From Neocallimastix lanati (nom. inval.) (Eukaryota > Neocallimastigomycota > Neocallimastigomycetes > Neocallimastigales > Neocallimastigaceae), in contig JACVTC010000135.1 in assembly GCA_016946835.1 (NCBI GenBank), positions 167,501-229,500 of the forward strand: a stretch of DNA of 62,000 nt, in the 5' to 3' direction. The translations under genes and the position numbers were made by a program. The notes beneath the pieces are model-generated. The model searched no databases. It was not told the DNA's origin and saw only the letters and a program-made list of their open reading frames with translations. Each line of letters starts with the position of its first letter. The first letter of the stretch is position 1. This document shows, piece after piece, positions 42,680 to 54,148 of the stretch.

Positions 42680-43422
42680 TTACTTTTATTGAGATTTATC
42701 TAATTCTTAATTATATATTCACTTATTTATTATTTATTTAAACAATTATGGTTCGATTACTTAATTAAATTTATTTAGTTGATATCAATTTATCCACTTA
42801 ATTATTTTTTTAAAAAGAAATAAAATAAAATAAAAAATAAAAAATAAAAGAATTTTTTTTAAAAAATTAAATGAATAAAAATTAATAATTTAAATAAATT
42901 ATTATTTAAAAAAAAATTTTTTTTTCTTTCGCTTCCCGAGTCACTATATATATAATTTTGTATAAAAAATGACCCCCTATCAAGCAAAAGTGAGTTTTAC
43001 TTGGTAAAGTACGAAATTTTTATTAATTAAAAATCGGTACCACCAAAAATTTTAAAAATTTAAATTAAATAATGATTTATAATTAAATTATTAATAAATT
43101 AAATTTCGGATATTTGAAATTTTTATAAATTTAAATTTTTAAATTTTGATCAAAATTTTATTTTAAAGCCGAAAAAATTTTCTTTTGACTAAAATTTTTG
43201 TGGCTTTTTCTGCTACGTATTGTGGCGTAAAATTTTATATCAAAAATTTTCTAAGTTAAACAATTAAAAAGGTAAACAAAGAAAAATAAATAAACTATGA
43301 CTTAATATTAAAGTATTATTTTTATTCTATAAAAACTAGCTATTCTATCTATTAAATTATTACTTAGCGTTTAAATTTTTTATTTAATTATTATCGGTTA
43401 TCTAGTTATAAAGCGTTACTAT
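42680..43422 (-). other. 5' leader of gypsy I
   Basis: AT-rich leader between LTR and gag. Directly after the LTR the minus strand reads ATAGTAACGCTTTATAAC, which lacks the TGG of a normal whole-tRNA primer site, so the primer is unclear. No gene. Confidence 0.6.
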
Positions 43423-43976
43423 TGTAAAAGGTAAGTTTATTATTAACTAAAATAACGAATAATAATTAAATTTAAAGACAAAGATAACTTAACACCTCTC
43501 TGTTCGAGTTGTTAATAATAAACACTAGAATTAATTTTAATTATAATTATTTATTACTATTACACTAGAATATAGCGCAGCACTTTATAACTCTATTTGT
43601 TACTAGTTACTGGGCTTACACAGGGTAATTTATTTATTTAATAATTATATTTATATTTATTAATATTAATATTTATTTTTAACAATTTACGTTAATAGTA
43701 ACGCTAGTGCGTTACAGTTACAAGTTCAATTAAAATTTATACATGTTAATAATCTTATGATTGGTAAATAATTTAACTTAGTTTACTAATTACTAAATAA
43801 AATATATTTAACTAAATATTTAACTATATAATTAATTATAAAAATAATTAAATTTAATGTACGAAAATAATAAAAGATTTTATTTGATTAGCCGAAATTG
43901 CTAACTGTTTAAAGATACGTTACGTAACCAAAGAACTATCATTGGATAGGCTTGAAGTTACCATGTATCTATTACA
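43423..43976 (-). repeat. 5' LTR of gypsy I
   Basis: 554 bases, about 99% like 37111-37669 by eye. The length difference is one 5-base gap. Confidence 0.95.
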
Positions 43977-43995
43977 TATAGATTCTTACACATTA

Positions 43996-45872
43996 ATGAT
44001 TTATACCTTATATTCTTAATCTACAAAAATTAAATTTTGTAGAAGTGAATAAGAGGATAAATACTGAATAAAATAGATTTAAGAAATTTAAAAAAAAAAA
44101 AAAAATATGTTTTATTATTAAACACAAAAATGGTTTTATAAAAAAAATTTATTTTTATTTTAATATTAATCTTTATTTATTTAATAATTAATTTTGTTTA
44201 AATTAATAAAATAATTGTTAAAAGTAATAAAATAATAAAATGAAATATTTATTATTTATACTAATTTATTTTAAATTTTAATAATAAAATTGATTATTAA
44301 TAACTAATAAAATATATATAATAATTTATTAAATAATTAATAATCATACTTTTTGATTATTAAAACTAATAAAAAATCTATAATAATTTATTAAATAATT
44401 AATAATAAAGAATAATTTATAAGAAATATTTACATGTTTTTATATTTTTCTTTGATTTTAAACTATTTACATTAAAAATAATAAAATTAATAAAAGAGAA
44501 ATAAAGAATAATTTATTATTAAATTAAACAATATTTACAATTAAAATACTAATAAAGATAAGTTTTAAAATGTTATTTTAATTACAATTTGTTTATAAAA
44601 GTTGAGTTATAAAATAAATAAAATAATCATTATTTTAAATAAAAGTAACTTAAAAATTATTTAACTATTTAATTTTAATTTTGAGATGTTTATAAGTTTG
44701 TTTATTTATTATTTATAATTTATTAAATTTGTTTATTATTTTGTTTATTTGTAGTTTTAGAAAAATATTATTTATTAATTTATTTTAGTTTTTAATTAAA
44801 ATTATTAATGATTAATTAATTTATTATTATTTTATTTAAATTATTTTTATTTAATTAAATTTTCTTTAACATGGATTTAATTTTTTTTAGAATGGATTAA
44901 TTTTTGGGTTAAGTTAGACAAGAATTTGTTCTTTATTATTTATTTTAATTTAATAATTTTGTTATTTATCATTATGTAAGAAACTATTAAATAAATTATA
45001 TTTTAAATAGTTTCTTTTATGATTTAAAAATTTAAAAGATTAAAAAATATTTTTAAAAAAATAATTAAAAGAGTTTATTCAAAAATATATTAAAAAAATT
45101 AAAAAAAATTAAAAAAAAATTTTTTATTTAAATTGAATTCTTTAAAATTCTTTATTAATATATATTTTTTAGAATAATAACTCTTGATTTCCTAAAGGGA
45201 AATCAATCGTTCTTTTATACATTTTGATTTATTTAATAATTTCTTTATTTTACTAATTATTATTTAATTATTTACTAATTTTTATTACTAATAAGTTATT
45301 ATTTGCTTTATTTTTTAATATATTTTATTTATTAAAATTTAATCATTTGTTATCTATTTTCATTTATTTTTTTATTTAATTATTAATTGAAATTATTTAA
45401 TTTGTTCATTATTTATTTTGTTTATATTAAATATATATTGTTAATTTATTATTTAATAGTCTGTACTAGTCTAATTGGTAATTCATCAGGAAAAGACTAG
45501 CAGAAAAACCTGATGAAATGTGATTTTTTAATATTAAATAATAATAAAAAACCAAATTATCATTGGAAAAAAAATTATTATTTAATTTTTGATATTAATA
45601 GTAAATTAAATTTTTATTATACTTAATTTTAATTAATATAGATATTTATTTATTTTGGTAAAATTATTTATGTTATTGGTTTCTTAAAATGGAAATCTAG
45701 AATTTAAATTTATAATAAATAGTAATTTTAGTATATGATATTTAATTAAAGTTTATATAAAATTTTATTTAATATTTAATAATTATACTTATCCATAATA
45801 ATAAATATTAATAATATTAATATTTAACTAAGGAATATAGATATTTTATCTAAATTCCTTACACATTAAAAT
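43996..45872. repeat. AT-rich DNA with a diverged family X-like segment, no gene
   Basis: No coding signal. At 45172-45550, AATAACTCTTGATTTCC and GGAAAAGACTAG-AGAAAAACCTGATG echo the X LTR (AATAACTCTTGATTTCTC, GGAAAAGATTAGATAGAAAAACC), and CCTTACA at 45859-45865 could be its end. An old relative of family X. Confidence 0.5.
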
Positions 45873-46433
45873 TGTAACAGATACATGATAACTTCAAGCC
45901 TATTCAATGTTAGTTCTTTGGTTACGTAACGTATCTTTAAACAGTTAGCAATTTCGGCTAATCAAATATAATCTTTTATTAATTTCGTACATTAAATTTT
46001 ATTATTTTTATAATTAATTATATAGTTAAATATTTAGTTAAATATATTTTATTTAGTGATTAGTAAACTAAGTTAAATTAAATTATTTACCAATCATAAA
46101 ATTATTGACATGTATAAATAATAATTGAACTTGTAACTGTAACGCACTAGCGTTACTATTAACGTAAATTGTTAAAAATAAATATTAATATTAATAAATA
46201 AAAAAATATAATAATTAAATAAATAAATTAACCTGTGTAAGCCCAGTAACTAATAACGGATAGAGTTATAAAGTGCTGCGCTATATTCTAGTGTAATAGT
46301 AATAAATAATTATAAATAAAATTAATTCTAGTGTTTATTATTAACAACTCTAATAGAGAGGTTTTAAGTTATCTTAGTCTTTAAATTTAGTTATTATTCG
46401 TTGTTTTAGTTAATAATAAACTTACCTTTTACA
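45873..46433 (+). repeat. Family R LTR copy (R3), opposite orientation to gypsy I
   Basis: TGTAACAGATACATGATAAC...CTTACCTTTTACA, 561 bases, clearly related to the LTRs of gypsy I but with more differences. Flanks do not form a target duplication (AAAAT left, AATGA right), so it is probably a recombination product or an end of a rearranged element. Confidence 0.9.
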
Positions 46434-46435
46434 AA

Positions 46436-46947
46436 TGATAAATAATGAAATTTATAAATATAAATTTCATATTATATTAAAAAATATATATATATAATTA
46501 ATATCACGGTACAAATTTTATAAAGTTTAATAATAAACAATTAATAAATTAATAAAAATAAAAATATATTAAATAATATTTTAATAATAAAAAAAGTAAA
46601 ATAAACAATAAACAGAAATAATAATTTTTAAAATATTATTAATTGTAAATACTTATAACATGTAAAAAAATTTTAAAATGTATAATTTACTAAATTAATA
46701 TAAATAGTTCTTAATTTTATTTATTTTTATAATCAGGTTTTTATATAGTTTTTACTCATTTTAATCAAAAACTAAATATTAATAATAATATTAAATAATT
46801 AAAATAATAATTTAAATAATGAAATTAAAAGATGTATTTAAAATAATTTATAAAACAAATAAAATATATATTAATAAAACATATTTTAAAATTTTAATCA
46901 TAAAAACAGCTTTTTTCTAAATTTAATTATTGATATTGGTTATATCA
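46436..46947 (+). repeat. Family Z LTR copy (Z1)
   Basis: About 512 bases from TGATAAATAATG to GGTTATATCA (inverted ends TGATA/TATCA). Its near-exact reverse complement is at 53634-54148. It starts two bases after R3 and has no matching target duplication. Confidence 0.88.
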
Positions 46948-46959
46948 TGTCAAAGTTTT

Positions 46960-47500
46960 GTGATAATTTGGTCTTAACTATTAGGTCAAGATGCCAAATT
47001 ATAGTAATTAATTAATAATTTAATTTTACTCTTATTTAAAACATATTGTTATTAGTAAATTTTATAATTAAGTTTTTATTTAAAATATAAATTTTATTTA
47101 ATCTTAATAATATTTTATTACATTATTATTTTATATAATTATTACTATAATTTAAATTACAATAATAATCCTACAAAGGATTAATCAAAAGATTTAAACA
47201 TGTATTTATATAAAATAATTAATTATTAAAATAGTATTTATTAATATGAATATGTAATAGTATTAACATAAGTTTGATATTGATAATATAAAGTAAGATA
47301 ATAATATAAATATTTAATATAAATAAAATATAAGAATCTAATATAGCTAAATATTATATTTTATAATTAAAATATAATATTAAGAAATTAATTTAATATG
47401 ACAATCACGTGTTTACATTATTTAATATATATTAATTTCAATATGTTAATAATATTTAGTCAATTAGTTGGCCTAGACTATTTCCTAAATATTTTAATAA
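46960..47500 (+). repeat. Diverged family W segment (W3)
   Basis: Starts with TTAGGTCAAGATG and follows the order of the W LTRs at 51940 and 55370 (GTCAGGTCAAGATG, TTTTATAATTAAG), but is much changed. No gene. Confidence 0.5.
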
Positions 47501-47509
47501 AGTTAGTTA

Positions 47510-48632
47510 AATAATAATAATAAATTACATTTAATAATAAATTACATGAAATTTTATGAATTATTTTAATATAAAAACTATTTAAACTATCTAATATTTC
47601 TAAAATAAATAAACAAAACGGCAAGTTTTTGTAAACAAACGGAAAAGGCAATTTTTCTTTGATTATTTTAATTTAACTAATTTATGACTAATTATTTTTA
47701 AATTTACAAAGTTTCATGATTCAAAGTGAGTAATAATGATGTGATAAAGTACGCCTTTGGTTCAAGTTCTCTTGTTGGGAGAAGTTTTATAAAGTTGTTA
47801 TTTAATTATAAAATTTTATTTATTTATTATTTAAAAATTATTATAAAATTAATTAATACATGCATTTAATTATTATTCGAAAATATAAAATAATTATAAT
47901 ATAATTTTGGAATAAAACTGTGCTGCAAAGAATAATTATAAAGAATTATTCTTGTTTTTATATTTGAAATTCATAATAAACTATTTAATTAATTAATTCT
48001 TTTAGAATAACTATTAAGTATTTAAAGTATTTAATATAAAAGTATAAAATAAAATATAAAATATTAAAATAAAATATTAATAAAAATATTAATAAAAATA
48101 TAAATTTATTATAATTAATAAAATATTAATATAAAATAATAATTATTAAAAATAATTAAAAATATAATAAAATAAAATATTTAAAATGAAATAAAATAAA
48201 ACTTAATTCATTTATAAATTATTTACTAACATAAAATTTATGTTATAAATTTTATGTTTACATTAATTTTATGTATTTTATAGAATTTATGTTGTTACAT
48301 AAATTTATCTTTTATCACGTTATTTCTGAATCATTTTATAAATCCTATGATAATTAATCAAGTGATTAATTAATTTATTTTATGTAATCATTAATAAAAT
48401 AATTTATTAATAATTAAGGTTTTTATTTCCATTTCATATCAGATGTAAATTCTCCAAATAATTTAGTCATACATTTTTGAGAAAATTATTTAAATTAATA
48501 ATTTGGAATACGTTTAAATTTATATTAAAAATTTGGAAAACATTTTTATCCACAATAATTTACATTACATAACATTTAAATACGTATTCAAATTATTAAA
48601 TATTTTACTCCATAAAATATAACAAAAAGTAA
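47510..48632 (+). repeat. Repeat V copy 1, interrupted by solo LTR U
   Basis: 47510-47741 plus 48442-48615 match 51478-51860 plus 53002-53037 closely (ACGGCAAGTTTTTGTAAAC, ATTCTCCAAATAATTTAGTC). The two copies carry different insertions, so each shows the empty site of the other. Confidence 0.88.
47742..48441 (+). mobile_element. Solo LTR (family U), 4-base TSD GATG
   Basis: 700 bases TGATAAAGTACGCC...TTCATATCA with inverted ends TGATA/TATCA. GATG flanks it (47738-47741, 48442-48445). The uninterrupted site AATAATGATGTAAATTC is present in repeat V copy 2 at about 51722-51738. Orientation is not determined. Confidence 0.88.
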
Positions 48633-49185
48633 TGTAACAGATACATGGTAACTTCAAGCCTATCCAATGATAGTCCTTTGGTTACGTAACGTATCTCTAA
48701 ACAGTTAGCAATTTTGGCTAATCAAATAAAATCTCTTATTGATTTCGTACATTAAATTTTATTACTTTTATAATTAATTATATAGTTAAATACTTATTTA
48801 AATATATTTTTATTTAGTGATTAGTAAACTAAGATAAATTATTTACCAATCATAATTCTATTAACATGTATAAATAATAATTGAACTTGTAACTGTAACG
48901 CACTAGTGTTACTATTAACGTAAATTGTTATTATAAATATTAATATTAATAAATAAAATATAATTATTAAATAAAATATATTACTCAGTGTAAGCCCAGT
49001 AACTAGTAACAAATAGAGTTATAAAGTGCTGCGCTATATTCTAGTGTAATAGTAATAAATAATTATAATTAAAATTAATTCTAGTGTTTATTATTAACAA
49101 CTCGAACAGAGAGGTGTTAAGTTATCTTAGCCTTTAAACTTAATTGTTATTCGTTATTTTAGTTAATAATAAACTACCTTTTACA
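48633..49185 (+). repeat. Family R LTR copy (R4)
   Basis: TGTAACAGATACATGG...ACTACCTTTTACA, 553 bases, same orientation as R3. R3 and R4 could be the two LTRs of one element whose inside (46434-48632) is now a mosaic of Z, W and V sequences, but there is no target duplication, no primer site and no coding remnant. Confidence 0.9.
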
Positions 49186-49186
49186 A

Positions 49187-50095
49187 TGTAATAATTCTAT
49201 TAAGAACTAACTCAAAATAGAATTATTAACTACAACTTAACGACTAATTCATTAAGTTGAGAAAATAAAATAAAATAAATTTTTTTACCTTTAGAGTAGA
49301 GTTTATTATAAAATTAATTATAATAATAACACAAAAAGTAAGAGAAGAATTGTCTGTATAAATTGATTATAAAAATATGTTTTTTGAATAAAATATTTTT
49401 ATTAATTTATTAAAGTTAAAAATATAAAATTGTTACTATTATAACTATGTTTTTTATAATAATAACTCTTGATTTCTCAAAGAGAACTCAAGAGCCTTAT
49501 TTATATTTTTTTATGAAAATAAGGTTATATAAGAAAGGGTTCTCTAATCTTAACAAATCTCTTATCTAGGAAAAGATTAGATAGAAAAACCTAGATAACT
49601 TTTCGATCGATATTCTATCCATATCGATCATCGCATTAATTAAGTAAAACCGATTACTTCTAAAAAGTAATTGGAAAAAATCTTAACCGATTTTCCAATC
49701 TAATGATCAAAATAAAAGAATAAAATAATAAAAGATATTTCGATCATATAATTTATCCTTATATTAAAAATATAAAATTAAATAGTTAATAAAATACAGA
49801 ATACATTATAAAATACAGAATACATTATAAAATACAGAATAAAATACAATACAAAATACATTATAAAATACAGAATAAAATACAATACAAAATACATTAG
49901 TTACAGTAGAGAATTTAACATATTATAAATATATTATTTAAAATTAATTAAATAAATTTTGTTAAATTAATGAATATTTAAAATTAAATTAAATAAATTT
50001 AATAAATATTATATGTAATTAAATAAAGTTATAATTATAATAACTTAACTAAGAAAATATAATTATTTGTTAGCAAATAATTATAGATTCTTACC
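49187..50095 (-). mobile_element. Solo LTR of family X, TSD TACAA
   Basis: 909 bases TGTAATAATTC...GATTCTTACC, flanked by TACAA (49182-49186, the last bases of R4, and 50096-50100). It matches 36241-37110 plus 43977-43990 and preserves the empty target of gypsy I (AATTATAGATTCTTAC). The terminal base is C instead of the expected A. Confidence 0.88.
49498..49505 (-). promoter_or_regulatory. TATA-like box of the family X LTR
   Basis: The minus strand reads TATAAATAAGGCTCTTGAG. The same arrangement (TATAAATAGAGACTCTTAAG) recurs in the diverged inverted copy at 50681, which suggests a conserved promoter. Confidence 0.5.
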
Positions 50096-50100
50096 TACAA

Positions 50101-50995
50101 TGTAAGAAATAATAATAAATTTTTAAATTTTAATTATTATTTCTTATTATGTATTAATATATTAAATACTTAATGATTAGAAATACATTATTTTTACATT
50201 ATCATTATTTATTTTGTAACAATGTACTATAACTATTACATGTAAAATTATTTAAAAATTAGGAGTAGTTAACCAATTATTAGTTAAACTTAATAATTAA
50301 AAAAAAAAAAAATTTTTATTAATATTAGTTAATTTTTATTCGTTATAATTATTATTTAAATGTTTAAACATAATCAAAAATTATTTAAAATTTTTCATAA
50401 CAAAAAATTTTTTCTAAATTTGGACAAATTTATTCAATTTTTAATTTTTTTTTTATTTATTATTTTGGACATTTAATTAAAATTGTTTATTATAAAAATA
50501 ATTAGAAAATTGATCTTTAAGGTTTTCCCGAATACTGATTGGTATCGGTTTTACTTAATGATCCGATGATTAATATATTTAGAATATTAATCGAAACTTA
50601 TTTAGGTTTTTCTTCTAATCTTTTCCTAAATAAGAAATTTGTTAAGATTAGAAAATATTTAATTTAAAATTTTGAAAAAGTATAAATAGAGACTCTTAAG
50701 TTCTTTTAGAAATTAAGAGTTATTATTATAAGAAAAATAATAATAACAATAAAATTTTATAAATTAATAGCAATAAATTTATTCTTTTTTAATCTTAAAA
50801 TAAATTTTATTTATTATTTTTTTTTAAAAAAAAAAAAATAAATTAAATTTATTTAAATTTTCTTATAATAAACTCGATTTATTTTAATAAAACAAATTTA
50901 AATTTCTCAATTTTAGTTAATAATAATATTATTAATATAAAATTGTAGATTAGAAATTGATATAAAAGAATTTTTATTTCAATGTAAAATAAACC
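50101..50995 (+). repeat. Diverged family X LTR in opposite orientation (Y)
   Basis: Starts TGTAAGAAATAAT. Segments such as GGTTTTTCTTCTAATCTTTTCCTAAATAAG and TATAAATAGAGACTC-TAAGTTC match the reverse complement of the X LTR in order. The right edge is not clear. Confidence 0.6.
50681..50688 (+). promoter_or_regulatory. TATA-like box in LTR Y
   Basis: TATAAATAGAGACTCTTAAG corresponds to the conserved TATA context of family X. Confidence 0.5.
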
Positions 50996-51174
50996 AATAG
51001 CTTAGATCGGCGAGGACAGACTATTTTTTATTTTACACTATTTTATTATATCAACACTATAATTATTAACTAAACACTAAAACTAAAAACTAATTTAATT
51101 TTTTGTTTTATAAAAAATCCTTTTATTAATATTTCTTATTTATTGAATTTAACTATTCTAAAAATCAACAACCA

Positions 51175-51225
51175 CTTAACTGGGTACCGTAGGGTCCTTT
51201 ACCGGAAAGCCTACTAGCAGTTAAG
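51175..51225. other. GC-rich structured island of unknown nature
   Basis: In A/T-only surroundings, 51 bases have nested pairing: CTTAACTG (51175-51182) with CAGTTAAG (51218-51225); GTAGG (51189-51193) with CCTAC (51210-51214); CTTT (51197-51200) with AAAG (51206-51209). GGTA (51183-51186) could also pair with TACC (51200-51203). A second GC-richer patch, TAGATCGGCGAGGACAGAC, is at 51004-51022. It might be a structured RNA or the leader of a lost element. I do not recognise it. Confidence 0.45.
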
Positions 51226-51477
51226 ATTTTTTAAAATAAAATTTAAAATAAAATTTATTTTATAAAAAAATAACTATTCTATTAATAGTTATAACACTAA
51301 TTAATAAAATATAAAATTTATACTATACTATTCTATTTTCTATACTAAACTATACTATGCTATACTATTTTCCAACTATCGTTCAATAGTTGAAAATTAA
51401 CTCTTTTTATACTTTTTGAAAATTAAAATTTAAATTGAATAAATTGTAATAAACTAACTAAAATATTATTATATATT

Positions 51478-53037
51478 TGTAATTACATTTAATTATAAAT
51501 TACATGAAATTTTATGAATTATTTTAATATAAAAACTATTTAAAACTATCTAATATTTCTAAAAATAAATAAACAAAACGGCAAGTTTTTGTAAACAAAC
51601 GGAAAAGGCAATTTTTCTTTGATTATTTTAATTTAACTAATTTATGACTAATTATTTTTAATTTACAAAGTTTCATGACTAATTATTTTTAATTTACAAA
51701 GTTTCATGATTCAAAGTGAGTAATAATGATGTAAATTCTCCAAATAATTTAGTCATACATTTTTGAGAAAATTATTTAAATTAATAATTTGGAATACATT
51801 TAAATTTATATTAAAAATTTGGTGAACATTTTTATCCACAATAATTTACATTACATTACATTTATGTAAAATTTTTTATATGAAGGAGGTAAGATTCTTG
51901 CTAAATCTTTCCTAGTTTGGGTTAAATTGGTCAGGTCAAGATGTTTTTATTAATTATAACAATTTAATTAAATTTAAATAATAAATAACACACGCAGAGT
52001 TTTATAATTAAGATTTCAATATTCAAGATTTATGTTTTATTAGAACTTTATTTAATATATATTTTAATAATAAATTTTAATTAAGATTAATATAAAGAAT
52101 TATTATTGTTATAATTAATTCATTAACTTTATGTTAATACGTTAAAAGGTTAATTAGATTAATAGGTTAATAATCTTACAAAGAATTCAAAATATGGAAT
52201 TTCAAATCCTTTTTATACTAAACTAAAATAATAATTAACAATATAATTAATTAATACATTCTAATCTTAATATATTCATTCATGTATATAAACTATATAA
52301 ATTATTCATAAAACAATGTAATAATAAACTAATTTAATAATCAAATATAAAATAAAATAAAATATTAAAACTAATTAAAAATTCTCTTTCGGAAATCTTT
52401 AGAATGATAAAGAATTCCTTAGAATCTTTTAGAAAATAATTGAATAAAATATATAAAACTTATAAACTTATTTAAAATATTATAAAACTATTACTAATAA
52501 CTAATTCTGTATTTTTGATTAATAATAAAAATTAATAATATAATTTCCAAGTTAAGAGATTTATCTAATATAAATTTCTTAATTAATAATTTAGGGTCTT
52601 AATTAAATAATTAAATTATATTTTTATATCTAAATATCTTTAAAGTCTAATATCTCGTTATCTAGTTGTCCAATAAGATTTATTTTGACATATGTTATAG
52701 TTCTTGACCGTAGCTTTCCAATGGATATAATTTTAGCGGGAATGTTAATATAATATTTCCATTATTTGTTGAGTTATCGTTGTTTTTCTTCATGTTATTT
52801 TTATCAAATTCTTAAGGGTTAAATTAAATTAAATTATCTTTAATAAATAAGTCCAAACCCTTTGGTTTCTAATTCTTTAATGCTTCTAATATTCATTTGT
52901 ACAATTAAAATCGAATTAAAATAATTTTTGTCAATAACTAAATTAAATTTCAATTGATCTAATAGTGAATTTTAATCTCAAATCCACTAGTATTCGTGAC
53001 AATTTAAATACGTATTCAAATTATTAAATATTTTACA
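51478..53037 (+). repeat. Repeat V copy 2, interrupted by solo LTR W1
   Basis: 51478-51864 plus 53002-53037 match repeat V copy 1. A 33-base stretch ending GTTTCATGA is tandemly duplicated near 51650-51710. Its outer ends (TGTAATTACATTT ... ATTTTACA) are LTR-like, but the flanks do not match. Confidence 0.8.
51865..53001 (+). mobile_element. Solo LTR (family W), TSD ATTTA
   Basis: 1137 bases TGTAAAATTTTTT...TATTCGTGACA, flanked by ATTTA (51860-51864, 53002-53006). The unoccupied site (ACATTTAAATACG) is in repeat V copy 1 at about 48570. A second copy is at 55273-56316 in the same orientation. Orientation is assumed; no coding sequence. Confidence 0.9.
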
Positions 53038-53633
53038 TTCAATTTCTAACATACAATGTTGAGGTTCATATTAGAAAAGGAGTGTGAACATTAATTAAAT
53101 AGATAAATTAAATAATTACTAAATTACACTAAAAGAATTTATTATTACACATTATAAATTTTATTTAAAGAACTATTATTAAAAATATTTATTATTTATA
53201 AATTATATAATTATTTTATTGTTAAAAATACTTTATTAGTATTAATATTTATTTTAATAACAATATGGGAAACCTTTCAATTATTATTCCTATTTCATTA
53301 TCACTATTATTTCTACTATTTCTTTTCTCAGAAAGGCCCCCTTCATAAAATATGGATCATACATTTATTTTATACTATTTAATTACATTATTAGATCCAA
53401 TCATTTAATTAATAAATTACATAAATTTAATATTTAAAATAATAAAATATAATTAATATAAAAAAATTATTAACATAAAATATAAGAAAATTATTAATAG
53501 TAAAGAATATAATAATATATTTTTATATAATAAATTATTAAAAATTTATATTAAAAATATCATTATTATTCTATTCTTTATCAACAAGTGATATTTTATG
53601 GTTTATATCTTAATTCTGAATAGGCTCAGAAAG
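53038..53633. other. AT-rich DNA, no gene
   Basis: No open frame. GAAAGGCCCCCTTCATAAAA at 53331-53350 is a lone GC-rich patch that on the minus strand (GAAGGGGGCC) resembles a purine tract, but no LTR follows it. Confidence 0.5.
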
Positions 53634-54148
53634 TGATATAACCAATATCAATAATTAAATTTAGAAAAAGTTGTTTTTGTGATTAAGATTTTAAAAATAT
53701 GTTTTATTAATATATATTTTATTTATTTTATAAATTATTTTATATACATCTTTTAATTTTATTATTTAAATTATTATTTTAATTATTTAATATTATTATT
53801 AATATTTAGTTTTTGATTAAAATGAGTAAAAACTATATAAAAACCTGATTATTAAAATAAATAAAATTAAGAACTATTTATATTAATTTAGTAAATTATA
53901 CATTTTAAAATTTGTTTACATGTTATAAGTATTTACAATTAATAATATTTTAAAAATTATTATTTCTGTTTATTGTTTATTTTATTTTTTTATTATTAAA
54001 ATATTATTTAATATATTTTTATTTTTATTAATTTATTAATTGTTTATTATTAAACTTTATAAAATTTGTACCGTGATATTAATTATATATATATATATTT
54101 TTTTTAATATAATATGAAATTTATATTTATAAATTTCATTATTTATCA
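53634..54148 (+). repeat. Family Z LTR copy (Z2), inverted relative to Z1
   Basis: TGATATAACC...ATTTATCA, about 515 bases, nearly the exact reverse complement of 46436-46947. Three bases after it comes TGATACGGGCTGGGGTT, which would be complementary to a tRNA 3' end if TGA were originally TGG. That makes it a candidate 5' LTR of a lost gypsy-type element. Confidence 0.85.

Larger units (their letters stand above)
37106..43981 (-). mobile_element. Ty3/gypsy chromovirus-like retrotransposon (I), TSD TATAG
   Basis: Element 37111-43976 with LTRs at 37111-37669 and 43423-43976 and the duplication TATAG (37106-37110, 43977-43981). The empty site survives in the sister LTR at about 50082 (AATTATAGATTCTTAC). 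Minus-strand order: Gag, protease, RT, RNase H, integrase, chromodomain-like tail. The two LTRs differ by about five substitutions and one 5-base gap, so insertion is fairly recent, yet pol has many disablements. Its coding part is visibly richer in G and C than everything around it. Confidence 0.95.
36241..43990 (-). mobile_element. Solo LTR of family X, interrupted by gypsy I; TSD CATTA
   Basis: Begins TGTAATAATT at 36241 and ends GATTCTTACA at 43990, with TGTAA/TTACA inverted ends and CATTA on both sides (36236-36240, 43991-43995). Gypsy I (37111-43976) sits inside it near the right end. A second copy of the same LTR without that insertion is at 49187-50095. The TATA-like TATAAATA on the minus strand (36545-36552) suggests minus orientation. 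Confidence 0.88.

Noticed and set aside
42751-42765. GGTTCGATTAC as a tRNA B box
   Set aside because: No A box or foldable tRNA around it; it lies in the leader of gypsy I.
51000-51230. Hammerhead ribozyme (retrozyme-like) in the GC-rich patch
   Set aside because: I looked for CTGATGA and GAAA core elements in the right order and did not find them; the fold is different.
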